A stretch of 64,000 nucleotides of DNA from Prototheca cutis (Eukaryota; Chlorophyta; Trebouxiophyceae; Chlorellales; Chlorellaceae). The position numbers and the translations under genes were made by a program. Under the pieces are notes generated by a model, which saw only the letters and a list, made by a program, of their open reading frames with translations, had not been told where the DNA came from and did not search any database. This document shows, one piece after another, positions 1 through 12,058 of the stretch (position 1 is its first letter; each line of letters opens with the position of its first letter). The stretch covers positions 1,160,683-1,224,682 of the forward strand of contig BCIH01000005.1 in the NCBI GenBank assembly GCA_002897115.2, written 5' to 3'.

Positions 1-3000
1 CTACCTTCAAACTGACAAGTGCTTGCTTCTCACCTGTGCCTACCGTGACAGTTACTGTGGCGGCAGGGGAGGCGACGTGCGAGACAGCGGCGATTGCCAA
101 AGTCTACGCGACGCGCTTTGAGGTGCAGGAGGATTCGCCAGACTCCCAGACTGCAATCTGGGTGAAGGAAGGCATAGCTAGGTCGTTGGAATCCCTGTCG
201 TTCGCGATGGGCTACGGCCCGGGCTCATGCTCCAGGCTTCTGGAGGGACTTGCGTATCCTATTGCCCAGCGGCTGCTCTGGGCTGGGGTCGCGCCAGAGC
301 GCCTGTGTGGGCCGCTGTCTGCTCTGGGGAGCGCAGCATCTCCTGTGCCGCCTGCACTCCTCATGCTCATGCCGGAAGATGTAAGGTCGAGGGCGCAGTC
401 GCCGGTGTTTGAAAGCGCCGTCGCTCAGGTGCGCTTGCCTTGCCTGTGTGGGATGGGGTAGTGATCGACATCGACGACATGCCCCAGTTCCTGGATGCCT
501 CGATCCAACACACGGGTGGGTGCATGCCAGGGAAACAACATATCACCGGCGCTCTTAACCGGGCATGCAACGTTTTTGTACACTCAACAACCGCACAGGT
601 GAACGCCACGGTTGCGGCGGTCACCCTGCACGTCATCAAGCGCAACGGTGGCGTCTTTGCTGACCCTCCCCGTCTTGGTAAACAGGCTTGCGTCCAGTGG
701 AATCCTGACATGTTCACGCTTCATGCAAGCTGGGGTTTGTTGAACACGCACGGATGTCCGGCACTGTCGTCCCCGCACCAGCACGGCACTCTTGCACTGC
801 GTTTTCTTTGTAAAATTCGCCGAAAAATCTGCTGCCACTGCAGGTTCGGGCATCTCGGCGCGCGCCGTGCTGCATTCGCATGCTGCCAGTGTGGTGGCCG
901 TCGCACTGGGTTTTGCCGCGCCGGCCGATGACTGCAAGGGCAGCGAGCTGTTTGTCCCCTGCACGGACCTTGTCGAGCGCCTGCTGTCCGCTGGCGTCGG
1001 CCCCAAGGTGAGAGGGGTCTGAGCTGTGGAGATTGGGCACATGGGTGTGCATTTTTAACAAGGAGAGCGATCCGTTCACGATGGAGCCAACGAAATCAGA
1101 GGGCGCTTGTTCAACTGATTCACGCATGCTTTCTTTCTTCCTATGACCCAACAGGTCCGAGAGGTTCCCACGGCGCTGACGCTGCTGTGCACGGTCCAGT
1201 ACCGCCTGCACAGCGCAGCCTGCCTGCGTCATCGCATGCGAGCCCTGGAGGCGCTGAGGACGCTGGTCCTGCTGCTTGATCCGCGACCTGGTGCAGATGC
1301 AGGCGAACGGGTGCGGCCGCTGCCGGCAGGTACGCCGCCCGGTCTGTGCAACCCACCCCTGGCCCGGGTGGTCGCCGAACTGCTGCTTCGGCAGCTGGGC
1401 GATGCAGTGCTGGAAAGCAACGCCTGTGCAGGTCTGGCTGATCTTTTGAATGCCATGCCCCATGGCGCTGCCGAGGACCTGGCCCCGCACCTGCTGCCCC
1501 GACTGCACAATCGCGTGAGGGAGCTGGTGCACCTGCCGCTTTGCACGATGGACAGGGGCCCCTGGCCTAAAAGGCTGGTGTTTGACTCGAGCGACGAGCA
1601 GGATGCACCACCTGTCGCCAGTCTGGGGCTGCCTTTGACTCTCGTCACCTCCTACCGCCTCTGCCGCCAGTTGGCTGAGGCTGGAAAGCCGCTGCTCGTT
1701 CAGCGCGTCACAGCCACCCGGGGGGACATTCTGAGCTGCCGTGCGGACCAACCGCCACCGCTGCAAGACGAACTGGAGCTCCTCGCGGCGGCATTTGCCG
1801 AGTTGACCCCTGTGCAGCGCCGGGACTGGCTGGATGCCGTGCTCGCGGGACACCTGTCTCTGCGCGGCGACCACCTGCCTCAGCGAGGGAGTGGCGTTAG
1901 TGCTGATGGCTGTCGGATAATCTGCATGGAACTGGCCCGTCGAGCCCGGGAGCAGCGAGATGATGACGTCCTGGTGTGTGAGGAGGCGGTGTATTTGGGT
2001 TTTCTGATTGTCTGTCTTGTTATGAGGAGGATGGTAGATGCACGAATGGATGCTGTGGTTTCTTGTGATTGTTGCAGACACGTGGCACCATGTTTTCTGG
2101 TTTCAATTGCATTCAGGCCTGCCCGCGCTGGGTTGGAATCACATGCAAGAAACGCACGTGTGCGCCTGCCTGCCTGCCCATCGCCCCGACCACTGCACCC
2201 CCCCTCACTAAAACCTGCAGGTCCGGCTTGGGAGCCTGCTGGCACGATTGGGAGCAGGCGGTGCGCAGCCAGAGCCGCTGTTGACGGCATCGCTGGGGCT
2301 GTCCGACCCGAGCTGGCTGGCCAGCATGAGCCTCGGGTCGGTGCCGCGGGCCGGAGCGTTGACCGACGGCAGCGCCGGAGCTCTTCTTGGCACAGCGGAA
2401 CCCTTGGTCCAGCCGCGGACGGGGTCTGCATCCATGAGCATCAGCCAGCGGGGACCCAGCAACGGGAGTTCGGTGCTTGCCCTGCTGTCACCACCGTGGA
2501 CCGCTGTGTTTGCTGCGTTGGTGGAGGCACTGAGGGATCCGGATGTTTTCGTGGTGGAGCACACGCTGCAGAAGCTGCCCCGGCTGTTTGCAGCAGACTC
2601 GGCCGTCGCCGCGCTCGCGGCCGCAGACGGCGAGACACGCGAGTTCTTCCGCTACTGGGTCGACCGAGATGGCACGCATCTTGCCAGGTGTGTGTGTTTT
2701 GTCTGGTCTGTTTCCGGGGGTCATGTGTGACTGGTTTTGTGATGCCAGATCCCCTGCACCCCTTCCCATGCCTGCCTGCAGCGAGCATGAAGCCATCGGC
2801 GCCGCTGTTTCCTGGGAGCGCGAGAGGATGCAAGTAACTGTCGACCCGGGGAAGCTCACGTCGGCTTTGCAACTGACCCGGGGGCATCGTTGGGAAGCCT
2901 GGATACGCAACGTGACGGCCCATGCCATTGCCAGGGTGCGTGCTGCGCTGTGCGTCTTGCTCCTGCGAATTCTGGGACAAGGTCTCTGGGGTGTCGTCAT

Positions 3001-6000
3001 CGGCGACACAGGGTGCTCATCGTTCACCGCTTGCCCATCTTGCGCCCTCCACTGCTCTGCAGCTCGGATCGCCGGAACTGTTGCCATTGGCTGGGCTGGC
3101 AGCGAGGAAGGAAGGCCTGGCCGTGCTGCTGCTGCCGGCCACAGTCTGCCAGCTGGCTGTGGGAGAAGGCAGCCAGCCTCTGGACCATCAGTTTGGCTCA
3201 GTAGTTGGAGACGTGAACGAAGCGCTGCATGGGAAGAAAGACGAGGTGACTGTGTGTTTTCGGCAGCCATCATGATTTTGGAAGTTTGGAACAGAGACTG
3301 GAAACCACAGGATTCAAGTCCATCCCACCAACCGACGGACGGGCTCCCATCCAGCAGACGCGGTGCTGACCAAGCCTGATGCCCCACCACACTGCATGCA
3401 GGCCGGCGACCTGCTACGGACAGCTCAGACGCTGCTGCAGCTGCAGAATCGACTGCGCTGCCTGCACATCGCCGGGGGTATGGGCACCCCTGAGGCGGCC
3501 AAGGCAACAAGAAATATGGCCACCCCCCCGTCGCAGTGGCGAGAGGTGCGTGGGTGGGTCTTGGGTGCTTCCTGCGGAGCACAATGATGCCCGTTCATCG
3601 CATGCACCGGTATCTGGCCCTTGAATCCGAGGTTTCCACGCCTTGCACCACAGGCCTGCTGGATGGTCGTGTTCCCAAACAGCGCAGCCTCTCTGGCCCT
3701 CTGCGCCGGCGATTTCGCGCTGGCTGTGATGTTGGGTGAGATGGAACTGGAGAAGGGGCGCGTCAAGGATCCACAAGGCACGTCGTGGATCATGCGCCGT
3801 GCCCAAGAGACTCTCGCCGATGCCTACGGCGGGATGGACGACCCGGATGGAATCTATTCTCTCACGCAGTCAGAGCCCTGGAACTTTCAGGTTGGAGGCG
3901 GTCGGCACTGCCTTGGTGTCACCCGGGCATGGGATCGCACATCTGTCCGTCGTGCCTGTTTCTGTGTCGCTGGCACGCTGCTCTCTCACATGCACCCAGT
4001 CGGCAGACCCCCCCACGCAACACACAACACACACATCCCTCTGTGCCAGGTCCGCCGGGCGGTGCATGAAGGGGACTGGGCCTGGGCGCTGCTGGGCTAC
4101 GAGCTCCAGCTCCGCAAGGCCGAGAAGGGCTCTGCAGAGTGGAAGCAGGCCGCTGCAGGCATGGAGCAGAGCCTGCAGGAGCTCTGCGTTCCCTGGGTGC
4201 TGAGCTCGGTGAAGAGCACACTGGGCCGAGCTCGCACCGAGGCGGCCGCCCTGAACGACTGGCCCGAACAGCCCATCGCAGGCCAGCAGGAGGATGGTGA
4301 CATCCATGACACGTTGAAGGAGCTCCGCCCCCACCATCATGCAAAGGCCCAGTCCACTGCCTGCCGTCACATGGCTGAGGCCCTCCGCCGCAAGCTCGAT
4401 GGCAGCCGGGCCGGCAGCTCGCACGGCAGCGGTCTTGGGATGCTGCTCTCAGAGCTGCAGCGCTGGCAGGCACGTGTTGGACGATCATGGTTGGTGAGAT
4501 TAGCACAGGGGAATGTGTATTCCCACCCCTTGGTGCAAGTACCTGGAACACAGGAGGACCCATGCATGGATCGATCGGGTCGCAGTGTTCAATGCGAGGT
4601 TGGGGATGGGGTTGTGAAGCCCACCACTGCATCCTCTTCAGGCGGTGCTGGAGGAGTGTGCCAGGCAGAGCCGCGACAACGGGCCGAACACGGACGAGGA
4701 GCCTTATGGAGTAGCTGGGTTTGCAGTATCCGGCGTGTGCAATGACAACGGCATGCTGCTGAACCTGTGGCGGCAGCGCCGTGCCGCGTTGGAGCTTCCG
4801 ATCCAGCTGCCAGTGCTGCTGGCACCGCATGGGCAGGAGCAGTGGGCGGCACGGGAGGCTGCGGCCGTCGATGCGGGCTGGTCCTTTGACGCGCTGGCTG
4901 CCCTGCAGCGAACGCACATGCTCCTGGAACGCATGCGGTGCCCGGCTTGGGACGAACCCTTCCTGCGCATGGCACGGACCGCCCGAAAGGCGGGGCGGTT
5001 TGCGGCGGCTGCCCAGGCCCTCGATCGCATGCCAGAAGACGCGCCCAGGGCCGACGGCGTGAGAATTGCGCGGCGCATCGAAGAGGCCAAGTTGCTCTGG
5101 GCCCGGTCCCAGACCGGCGCAGCGCTGGCGGCCGCGAGCGCGTTGGAGGAGGAGCTGCGGAGGGCGATGGATGTGTTGCGCAGTGCTGGCACTGCTTCGC
5201 CGGGTTTGGCTGCCAGAGGCAGCTGGGCTCTGGCTCAGGAGCACGCCGTGCTCCAAGTCCTGCTTGCCAAGTGGCGCTCCCGGGCCAGGTGTGGTTTTTA
5301 CGTGTGGGCCGTGTCTTCATATGTGGGTGTTTTCTGGGCGAAAGGGGGGTTTGGAAGGAAGGAGGGACGAGAGCTGGGCCCCAGGTTGTTGTCGTTGCCG
5401 TGAGGCAGAGGCATCATGTTGGAAGCAGAACAAAAGGGTGCATGTTTAGAGCGTTGCTGTGTTGCCGCTGTGTGATGCAGTGTGTCATGCTCCCTTGGTG
5501 TCAGCTGGCAAAAGACCCAGCAGTCCTCATTCCCTGCTCAACCCCGCCTCCCCCTCCCCCTCTCCCCATCCCGCCTCACCCCACACCCCACACCAACATA
5601 CACAGGGTGTCTGGTTCTCCAGCGGAGGAACTGGCGACGCTGCAGGCAGCCGTGGACGTGCTCCCCGGAGTCACGGGCACCGGGGGGACAGACAGGGATG
5701 CTGCACAGCGTGCACAGCGTGCCCGGTGCCGCGCACTGTTCCGCCTAGCGCAGTATGCCGACGGCCTCTACCAGGCGGCCAGGGCGGAGCAGGCGAGCGA
5801 CGACTGGGCCGCGGCGCGTGCCGTGGTCGCGGCGAAGAAAGATCAGGCGGCAGTGCTCCGGGCGGAGCTCGTGAGGCGCACCACCGGCCGGCGCACCCTC
5901 CTGCAGCAACCAGGTGGTGGGGGAGTGGCTGACCGCGAGACTCGAATGCTGCAAGCTCAGCTCATGGCACTGGAGAAGCCAATCCGCGCCGACGAACTCG

Positions 6001-8668
6001 AGCAGCAGGTCTGTGTTTTTGGAGGGGCCAGGAAGGGAGGGCTGCTGCAAAGTGGGGTTGCAATGGAGTCGTTGCCTTGTGCCCTTTCCGCCGTTCGCCT
6101 TTGCAATGCCTCTGGTCCATGTGCACACAAACACATGCACACACTCGTTGATACGCCCACTCTCACACACGAATAAACACAAATATATGCCCCACAGCTG
6201 GTGGAAGAACGAGAACAGCAGGCGTTACGCATTGCACTGCACAATTATGGGCAGTGCTTGATTGCCGGCGACGGCTACGACCAACCGGCGGCATTCCGCC
6301 TCGTGCAGCTGTGGCTGGCACTGGGAGAGCGTGTGTCCTGGGTCAATTCGTCCCTCGGCCCTGCGCTGGCGACCGTGCCCGCGCACAAGCTTCTGCCACT
6401 GGCGTACCAGTGCGCCTCGCGCCTGGGCAGCGGCGGTAGTCGTGGCGGGGGGGGGGTGTCCCAGGAGCCCGATGCCGCAAAGTCTTTCCAGGTCGCCCTG
6501 GCCTCGCTGCTTGAGCGGCTGTGTCGCGAGCACCCTTTCCACGCGCTCTTCCATGTGCTCGCGCTCAAGCACGGCGACCGGGGTCGCGACGGCAAACCCA
6601 TCTCCGGCGACGGCGACGGCGTCCGCATGGCCGTCGACCGGGCACGGGTCAACGCCGCCGCGGCGCTGCTGAACCGCCTCCGGGCTCCCGGTTCCCGCGT
6701 AGCGCCCATTGTCGTACAGGTCTGCGGAAGCCATGAGTCGGTCGTGGATGTTTGTTTTGGGAATGTTGAAGGGGGGCGCGAGCGTGTGTTCCCGGGGCAG
6801 CCCAGCCAGCATGATGAGAATTGCAGTTCTGACAAGCAAAAGGCCCTGTCACACAACGACGTCAAACACACACACCAATGCACAGATGGAGCAGTTGGCG
6901 GAGCTCTACATCGAGCTGGCGGCACTGCCCCCGCCCAGGGAAGCTAAAGCCGGGATGCCCTTCCCCGCGGCGATGCGTCGGGCCGCCCGGACACTGGACC
7001 TCGTGCCTGTGGCTTCGGCACCGCTGGAGATCGACCCTGCGGGCCGGTATGATGCCATCCCACGCCTGGCAGCGTTTTCCGACCGCATTTCCTTTGTGGG
7101 CGGCATCAACAAGCCCAAGCTCGTCGTCTGCACCGACACCACCGGACAGGAGCACCGCCAACTGGTGGGTCGTTTAGTGCTTCATGGGGGAAGGTTGATT
7201 ACAGGTATTCTTCCTTTCCAAACCCACACCCACATCCCCATATACGGCCCCCCCCTCCGCCGACCCTCTACTTCCACAAAACGAACCCTCACAGGTCAAG
7301 TCTGGGAGCGATGATTTGCGGCAGGATGCGGTGATGCAGCAGTTTTTCTGCTTGGTCGACTCGGTGCTGCATCGGGACAGTGAAGCGCGTCGGCGGGGCC
7401 TGGGCCTTGCCACGTTCCGCGTGGTGCCGTTCAGCCCCGCTGCCGGCGTCATCCAGTGGCTGGAGGACACGATGCCCATGGGCGACTACTTGCTGGGCCC
7501 GGACAAGCGCGGCGGGGCCCACGCCCGGTACAGAAAGCCAGGAGACCACACATTTGAACAGGTATTTGAAAATGTTGGAGATAGGATTGGGTGGAAATAG
7601 AATTTGATGGGGGTTTCTTGTGTGAGAATGAATGAGCCATGAGTGGACCTCAAAGAAGATTCAGAAACCAGCCCTGTTTCTTCTTTTTAAGAAAATGCTT
7701 GCAACCCAACAGTACCAAGGCCTTCTCTCCCTAACAACACACACCCAAACACATGCAGTGTTTTGCGCTGATGCAGCAGGCCGCAGGGCGGGGTCCTGTC
7801 GCGCAGCGTGTGACGTACGATTCCGTGTGCGAGCGCTTCCCCCCCACGCTGCAACACTTCTTCCGCGAAGGCTTCCTGCACCCGGCGGCCTGGCTGATGG
7901 CGCGGACCGCCTACACCCGCAGCCTGGCCGCCTCCAGCATGGCGGGTTATGTCATCGGCTTGGGCGACAGGCACTGCGGCAATGTGCTGCTCCGCCTTAG
8001 GCGTGGGGGCGTCGTGCACATCGATCTGGGCGTGGCATTTGAGCAAGGCAGGTTCCTGTCCACGCCCGAACGCGTGCCCTTCCGATTGACCCCGGATCTC
8101 GTTGCGGCCATGGGGCCAGGCGGTGTCGCGGGGCCCATGACTCGATGCTGCCAGACCGTCCTCAGAGTGCGTTGGATGATGCAATTTTGGGGGGGCATTT
8201 TAAGTGGGCGGGGGAGGGGTGGCGACAGCCAGCCGCTCCCCTCTTCCCATCGCCGGTCAGCCACCCAACGACTTCAAACCAACCCCCCTCCCCCCCAAAA
8301 AACCATAGGTGATGCGTGACAGTGCTGAGCCGATCGTGACGGTGGTGGAAGTGCTGATTCATGACCCGCTGTACCGCTGGGCGCTGACATTGCCCCAGGC
8401 CCTGGCCAGGCAGACCGAAGACGACCAGACGGACTCCCCCGACGCGACCCCGGCGTTCGCGCCCGCCGGCGGCGGCCTGGCGCAGCACACGGTGATCAAC
8501 GCGGACGCGGAGCGAGCGCTGCTGCGCATTCGACGCAAACTGCGGGGCACGGACGGCGGTGAGGGCGAGGCACAAGCGCCAGATGGCCAGGCTCTGAGGC
8601 TGCTGCGGGAGGCCATGGATCGAGACAACCTGGCACGCATGTACGTCGGCTGGGCAGCCTGGGTCTAA
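1..8668 (+). CDS. ATM: ATM serine/threonine kinase (PI3K-like), 5' partial
   Basis: Apical DNA double-strand-break checkpoint kinase of the nucleus. The C-terminal half gives the identity. An activation-type segment with KSGSDDLRQDAVMQQ is at about 7294-7340. The catalytic GLGDRHCGN is at about 7957-7983, HIDLGVAFEQG follows at about 8017-8050, and the ATM-like VPFRL motif comes next. A FATC tail ends in YVGWAAWV at 8668. Upstream exons read as helical FAT/HEAT-type sequence. Exons I could phase: to 428, 599-677, 844-1007, 1155-1973, 2221-2687, 2782-2935, 3063-3245, 3402-3477. Later ones are approximate: 3640-3890, 4051-4480, 4640-5288, 5607-6008, 6198-6720, 6885-7165, 7294-7561, 7759-8166, 8310-8668. 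One junction near 3477/3648 did not phase cleanly. A Pro/Asp-rich insert lies between kinase and FATC. ATR and TOR are less likely, because HIDLGVAFEQG is ATM-specific. The N terminus lies outside the window. Confidence 0.93.
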
Positions 8669-9205
8669 GGTGGCGCCGACTTCAGTGATCTGGCAGCTGG
8701 TGGCAATGCTAGTCAGACGGCGCAGGATTTTCTGTCCAACTCGGTGTGTGCAAGGACGAGTTCAAGGTTTTACCTGTGCGAGGACGACCCCAAATTTCGT
8801 TTTTCGCGATATCATAATCTGTTTATATTTCATTTTCGTTGATCTGATCCTCCTTGGAGTCTTTTGGCAGTTGTGTGATCTTGAGTGCTGCATAGCGTTG
8901 CATGTCGCTAGTATGTTGTTATGAGCCATGATTGGAACGAATGCTCCGTCATGGTGCTTGTGTTCACGTTCGAAAGCTTCTTGCCAGTGTCTTTTCAGCG
9001 ACCCTCATTCCTCTCGGCAAAATGTTAGATCGCATGCGAAACCACAGCACACAGCATGACATGAGGACGGCAGGACTCGCATGATATGGCAGCCCACATC
9101 TCTTAAATTGGTCTAAAGTATATGTTTATATGATTTATACTACCATGATGGCGTTCTAACCTCCTCCACTGAAATGCGGAGGTGTATCGGAAGGTTGCGT
9201 TGTGG
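8669..9205. other. intergenic, ATM 3' end to CSB start
   Basis: Tandem-oriented spacer. It is locally more AT-rich than the genes (about 8790-8870 and 9100-9150), as expected of untranslated sequence. I see no additional reading frame with family signal. Confidence 0.5.
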
Positions 9206-12019
9206 ATGATGGCACAGGCCCAGGACCTCGACGGTCTGGAGGCCACCGCACTCGACGTCGACGATGTCAGGGACGCCCTGCTCGGCCAGGTACAGTATGG
9301 GATGCCCAAATCGCAGGCATTGCGACGAGACGACTGTTCGCGACCAGGCAGGCAACTGGGTCCGTTGCAGCCCGTGGTCGACCTGCACCCCAGCAAGCCG
9401 CACCCCCATTTCTCGATTGCTTCAGGTGCATGGACCCGAGGGCGGGGTTCCAGACCAACACCAGCTGCGAGCCAGATACATCGATGCCGCTCGGGAGTTG
9501 GCAGCTCTTGACGAGGTGGCCGAGGCAGGTGCTGGGCCCATTGGGGAAGCCCGAGAGCCGACGTTGCAGGCTGAAGTCGTGAGGCAGCGCCGGGAAGGAC
9601 TGCAAGAAGCTGTCCAGGCGGCCGCTGCCGCGCTTGAGACGGCAGGCTTTGCGGTGCCAGAGGTGCGCAGCGCCGCCGGTGCGCAGAAGCCGCCGGCGGC
9701 CAAGGGCCAGCGGGCCAAGCCGAAGAAAGCGAGTCAGGCTGAGTTGGTAGACGATGACGTCTTTGCAGAGGCAGCCGAGGCCCCTGCTGCCGCGTCGGCT
9801 GGCCTCGTGGAGACGGAACGCGACCGCCTGATCCGCCTGGTGGGTTTTTTCTGGGGGGGTTGTTTGGGTGGTAGATGTGTGCATGCAGCAGAGGCATTTC
9901 TGAAGGTTGTAGGGAAGCCAGCCTGCGCTGCGCATGCTGCTGATGTCTGCAGAGTTAGTGCAGCCCATCATGATACCCTCGTTGCCCTCACGGATTCCTT
10001 CCCCAGGGCGTCCTGACACCTTTTGATGCCCTGCGTGGCTTTGAGCGCCGAGTGACAACACCCGCCACCGCGAACTCGAGCGCACCTGATGGTGCGGAAT
10101 GAGAGATGATTGGATCGATGGTGTAGCGTGCCATCCGTCTGTACATGCATGTGAGTGTGTTTGAAAAGGGGAGAATGTGCCCATTGCTTGTCCTCTGCCA
10201 ATAACCCATGGTAACCATCATCTCCCTCTGCAGCTCAAAGGCACGAGTCTATTGCTCGGATGGCGGCCAAGGTGGCGGGTATCAGGGCATCCCAGCACAC
10301 CTCACGTCTCGTCGACGCCGGGGAGCTGCCCCAGCCCGAGCGTGCCCCCATGTAAGTATGCAAGGTGAATTGGTTGATACCTGTCAGAGATGTATGCTGT
10401 GGGAAGCGTGGATCTCCGCAGATGTATGGAGTCGACCGGGCAAGGGCAGACCATAGCTTGTCTCTGTAGGCATTCATTCTTCGGACCACCCTGCGCACTG
10501 TCACTCCTACCATGGCCACCACACCCGAGCAGGCGGATCGAGGAGTCGTTCTGGCGGCAGGGCGACTCGGATTACATCAAGCCCCTCCCTCGCCGGCGCA
10601 AGCGGCCGCGGTTGCGGCGGCTGTCACGGTCAGAGGGGAGCGAGGACTCGTCGGGGGAGGATCTGGCAGGGGAACATGATGACGCCGACCCCGCCCTGTT
10701 CCGAGCCCGCCAGGCCGCACTGGCTCGCCACCGAGGGGCTCGGAGCGCCACGGGTGTTGCCGGTATGGATTTAGGGGGGGTTTTGTGTTCTTGAGTAGTT
10801 CCCGCTGTCGGGTGGGAGTACCGGGGGCTTGAGTGCCGGAGCATTGTTGAGAGAGCGTTGTTGATTTCAATGGAAACTCTGGAACTGACTGGATTGGTTC
10901 CTGCGTCGACAGTCGGTTTTGACCTGCATTCTTTCACACCACCCCCCCCACCCCCCCTTGCGCAGAGCCAGAGCTCGAGCTGCCCAGCCCCGCCGTTGAC
11001 TCCGATGAGGGGGAGCATTCTACCGCCTGGGTGGAGTTTGAGGGAGGGTTCCGGATCCAAGCGGACCTTTATAATCGCTTGTTCCCGTACCAGCAGACCG
11101 GGGTCAAATGGCTCTGGGAGCTGCACACGCACCGCAGCGGCGGCATCCTTGGCGACGAGATGGGTTTGGGCAAGACAGTGCAGATAGGTGCATTTTTGTC
11201 AGGTCTAGTGACCAGCGGACTGTATCGCCCTTCCCTGGTGGTGTGCCCGGCGACCGTGCTCCGGCAGTGGCTGCGGGAGCTGCGAGCCTGGGCGCCTGCG
11301 CTGCGCGTCGGCATCTGGCACGACCTTGCCCGCCGGGGTCAAGATGCTGAGGGTTTGTTGGCGGAGCTTGCAACAGACCCGCAAGGCCTTTTGCTGACGA
11401 CGTACGAGCACATGCGGCTGCAGCGCGGCGTGCTGCTGGGCGTGGAGTGGGGTTATGTCATCCTGGACGAAGGTCACCGCATCAGGAATCCCGACGCCGA
11501 GGTGACGCTCACCGCGAAGCAGATGCCAACGGTGCACAGGCTTATTCTCACTGGTGCACCCATCCAGAATCGGTTGACGGAGCTCTGGTCGTTGTTTGAC
11601 TTTGTCTACCCCGGCAAGCTGGGGACGCTCCCCGTTTTTCAGGCGCAGTTTGGCCTGCCCATCCAGACGGGTGGCTACGCCAATGCCACCGCGCTCCAGG
11701 TGGCCACGGCTTATAAGTGCGCCGTCGTGCTGCGAGACATGGTAGGCCCATATTTATTACGACGGCGCAAAGCCGACGTCGCCATCTCGCTCCCGTCCAA
11801 GACGGAACAAGTGCTCTTTTGCGTGCTGACCCCGGTGCAGCGAGACCTGTACAAATCCTTTCTCGCCAGCCGCACGCTGCGAGACATCTTTGCGGGGCAC
11901 CGCGCCGCTCTGGCGGGGATCGACATCCTGCGCAAGATCTGCAACCACCCAGACCTCCTTGAGCGGGCAAAGGCCGAAGGCGACAAGGTTTGCTGTTTGT
12001 TGATGGGTGGTAACTGATA

Positions 12020-12058
<39 letters not shown>

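Noticed and set aside
714..2081. A 455-residue open frame on the minus strand opposite ATM
   Set aside because: It lies antisense to spliced ATM exons with family signal, and its own sequence is Gln/Arg/Pro-rich without any recognisable domain. In GC-rich DNA such shadows are common.
3919..5256. A 445-residue open frame on the minus strand
   Set aside because: It is antisense to the FAT-region exons of ATM, has no domain, and ends where the ATM coding bias changes.
9427..9838. Ala/Lys-rich exon as a separate small gene
   Set aside because: It joins in phase to the following [11 protein letters not shown] exon, a CSB-specific segment, so it belongs to CSB.
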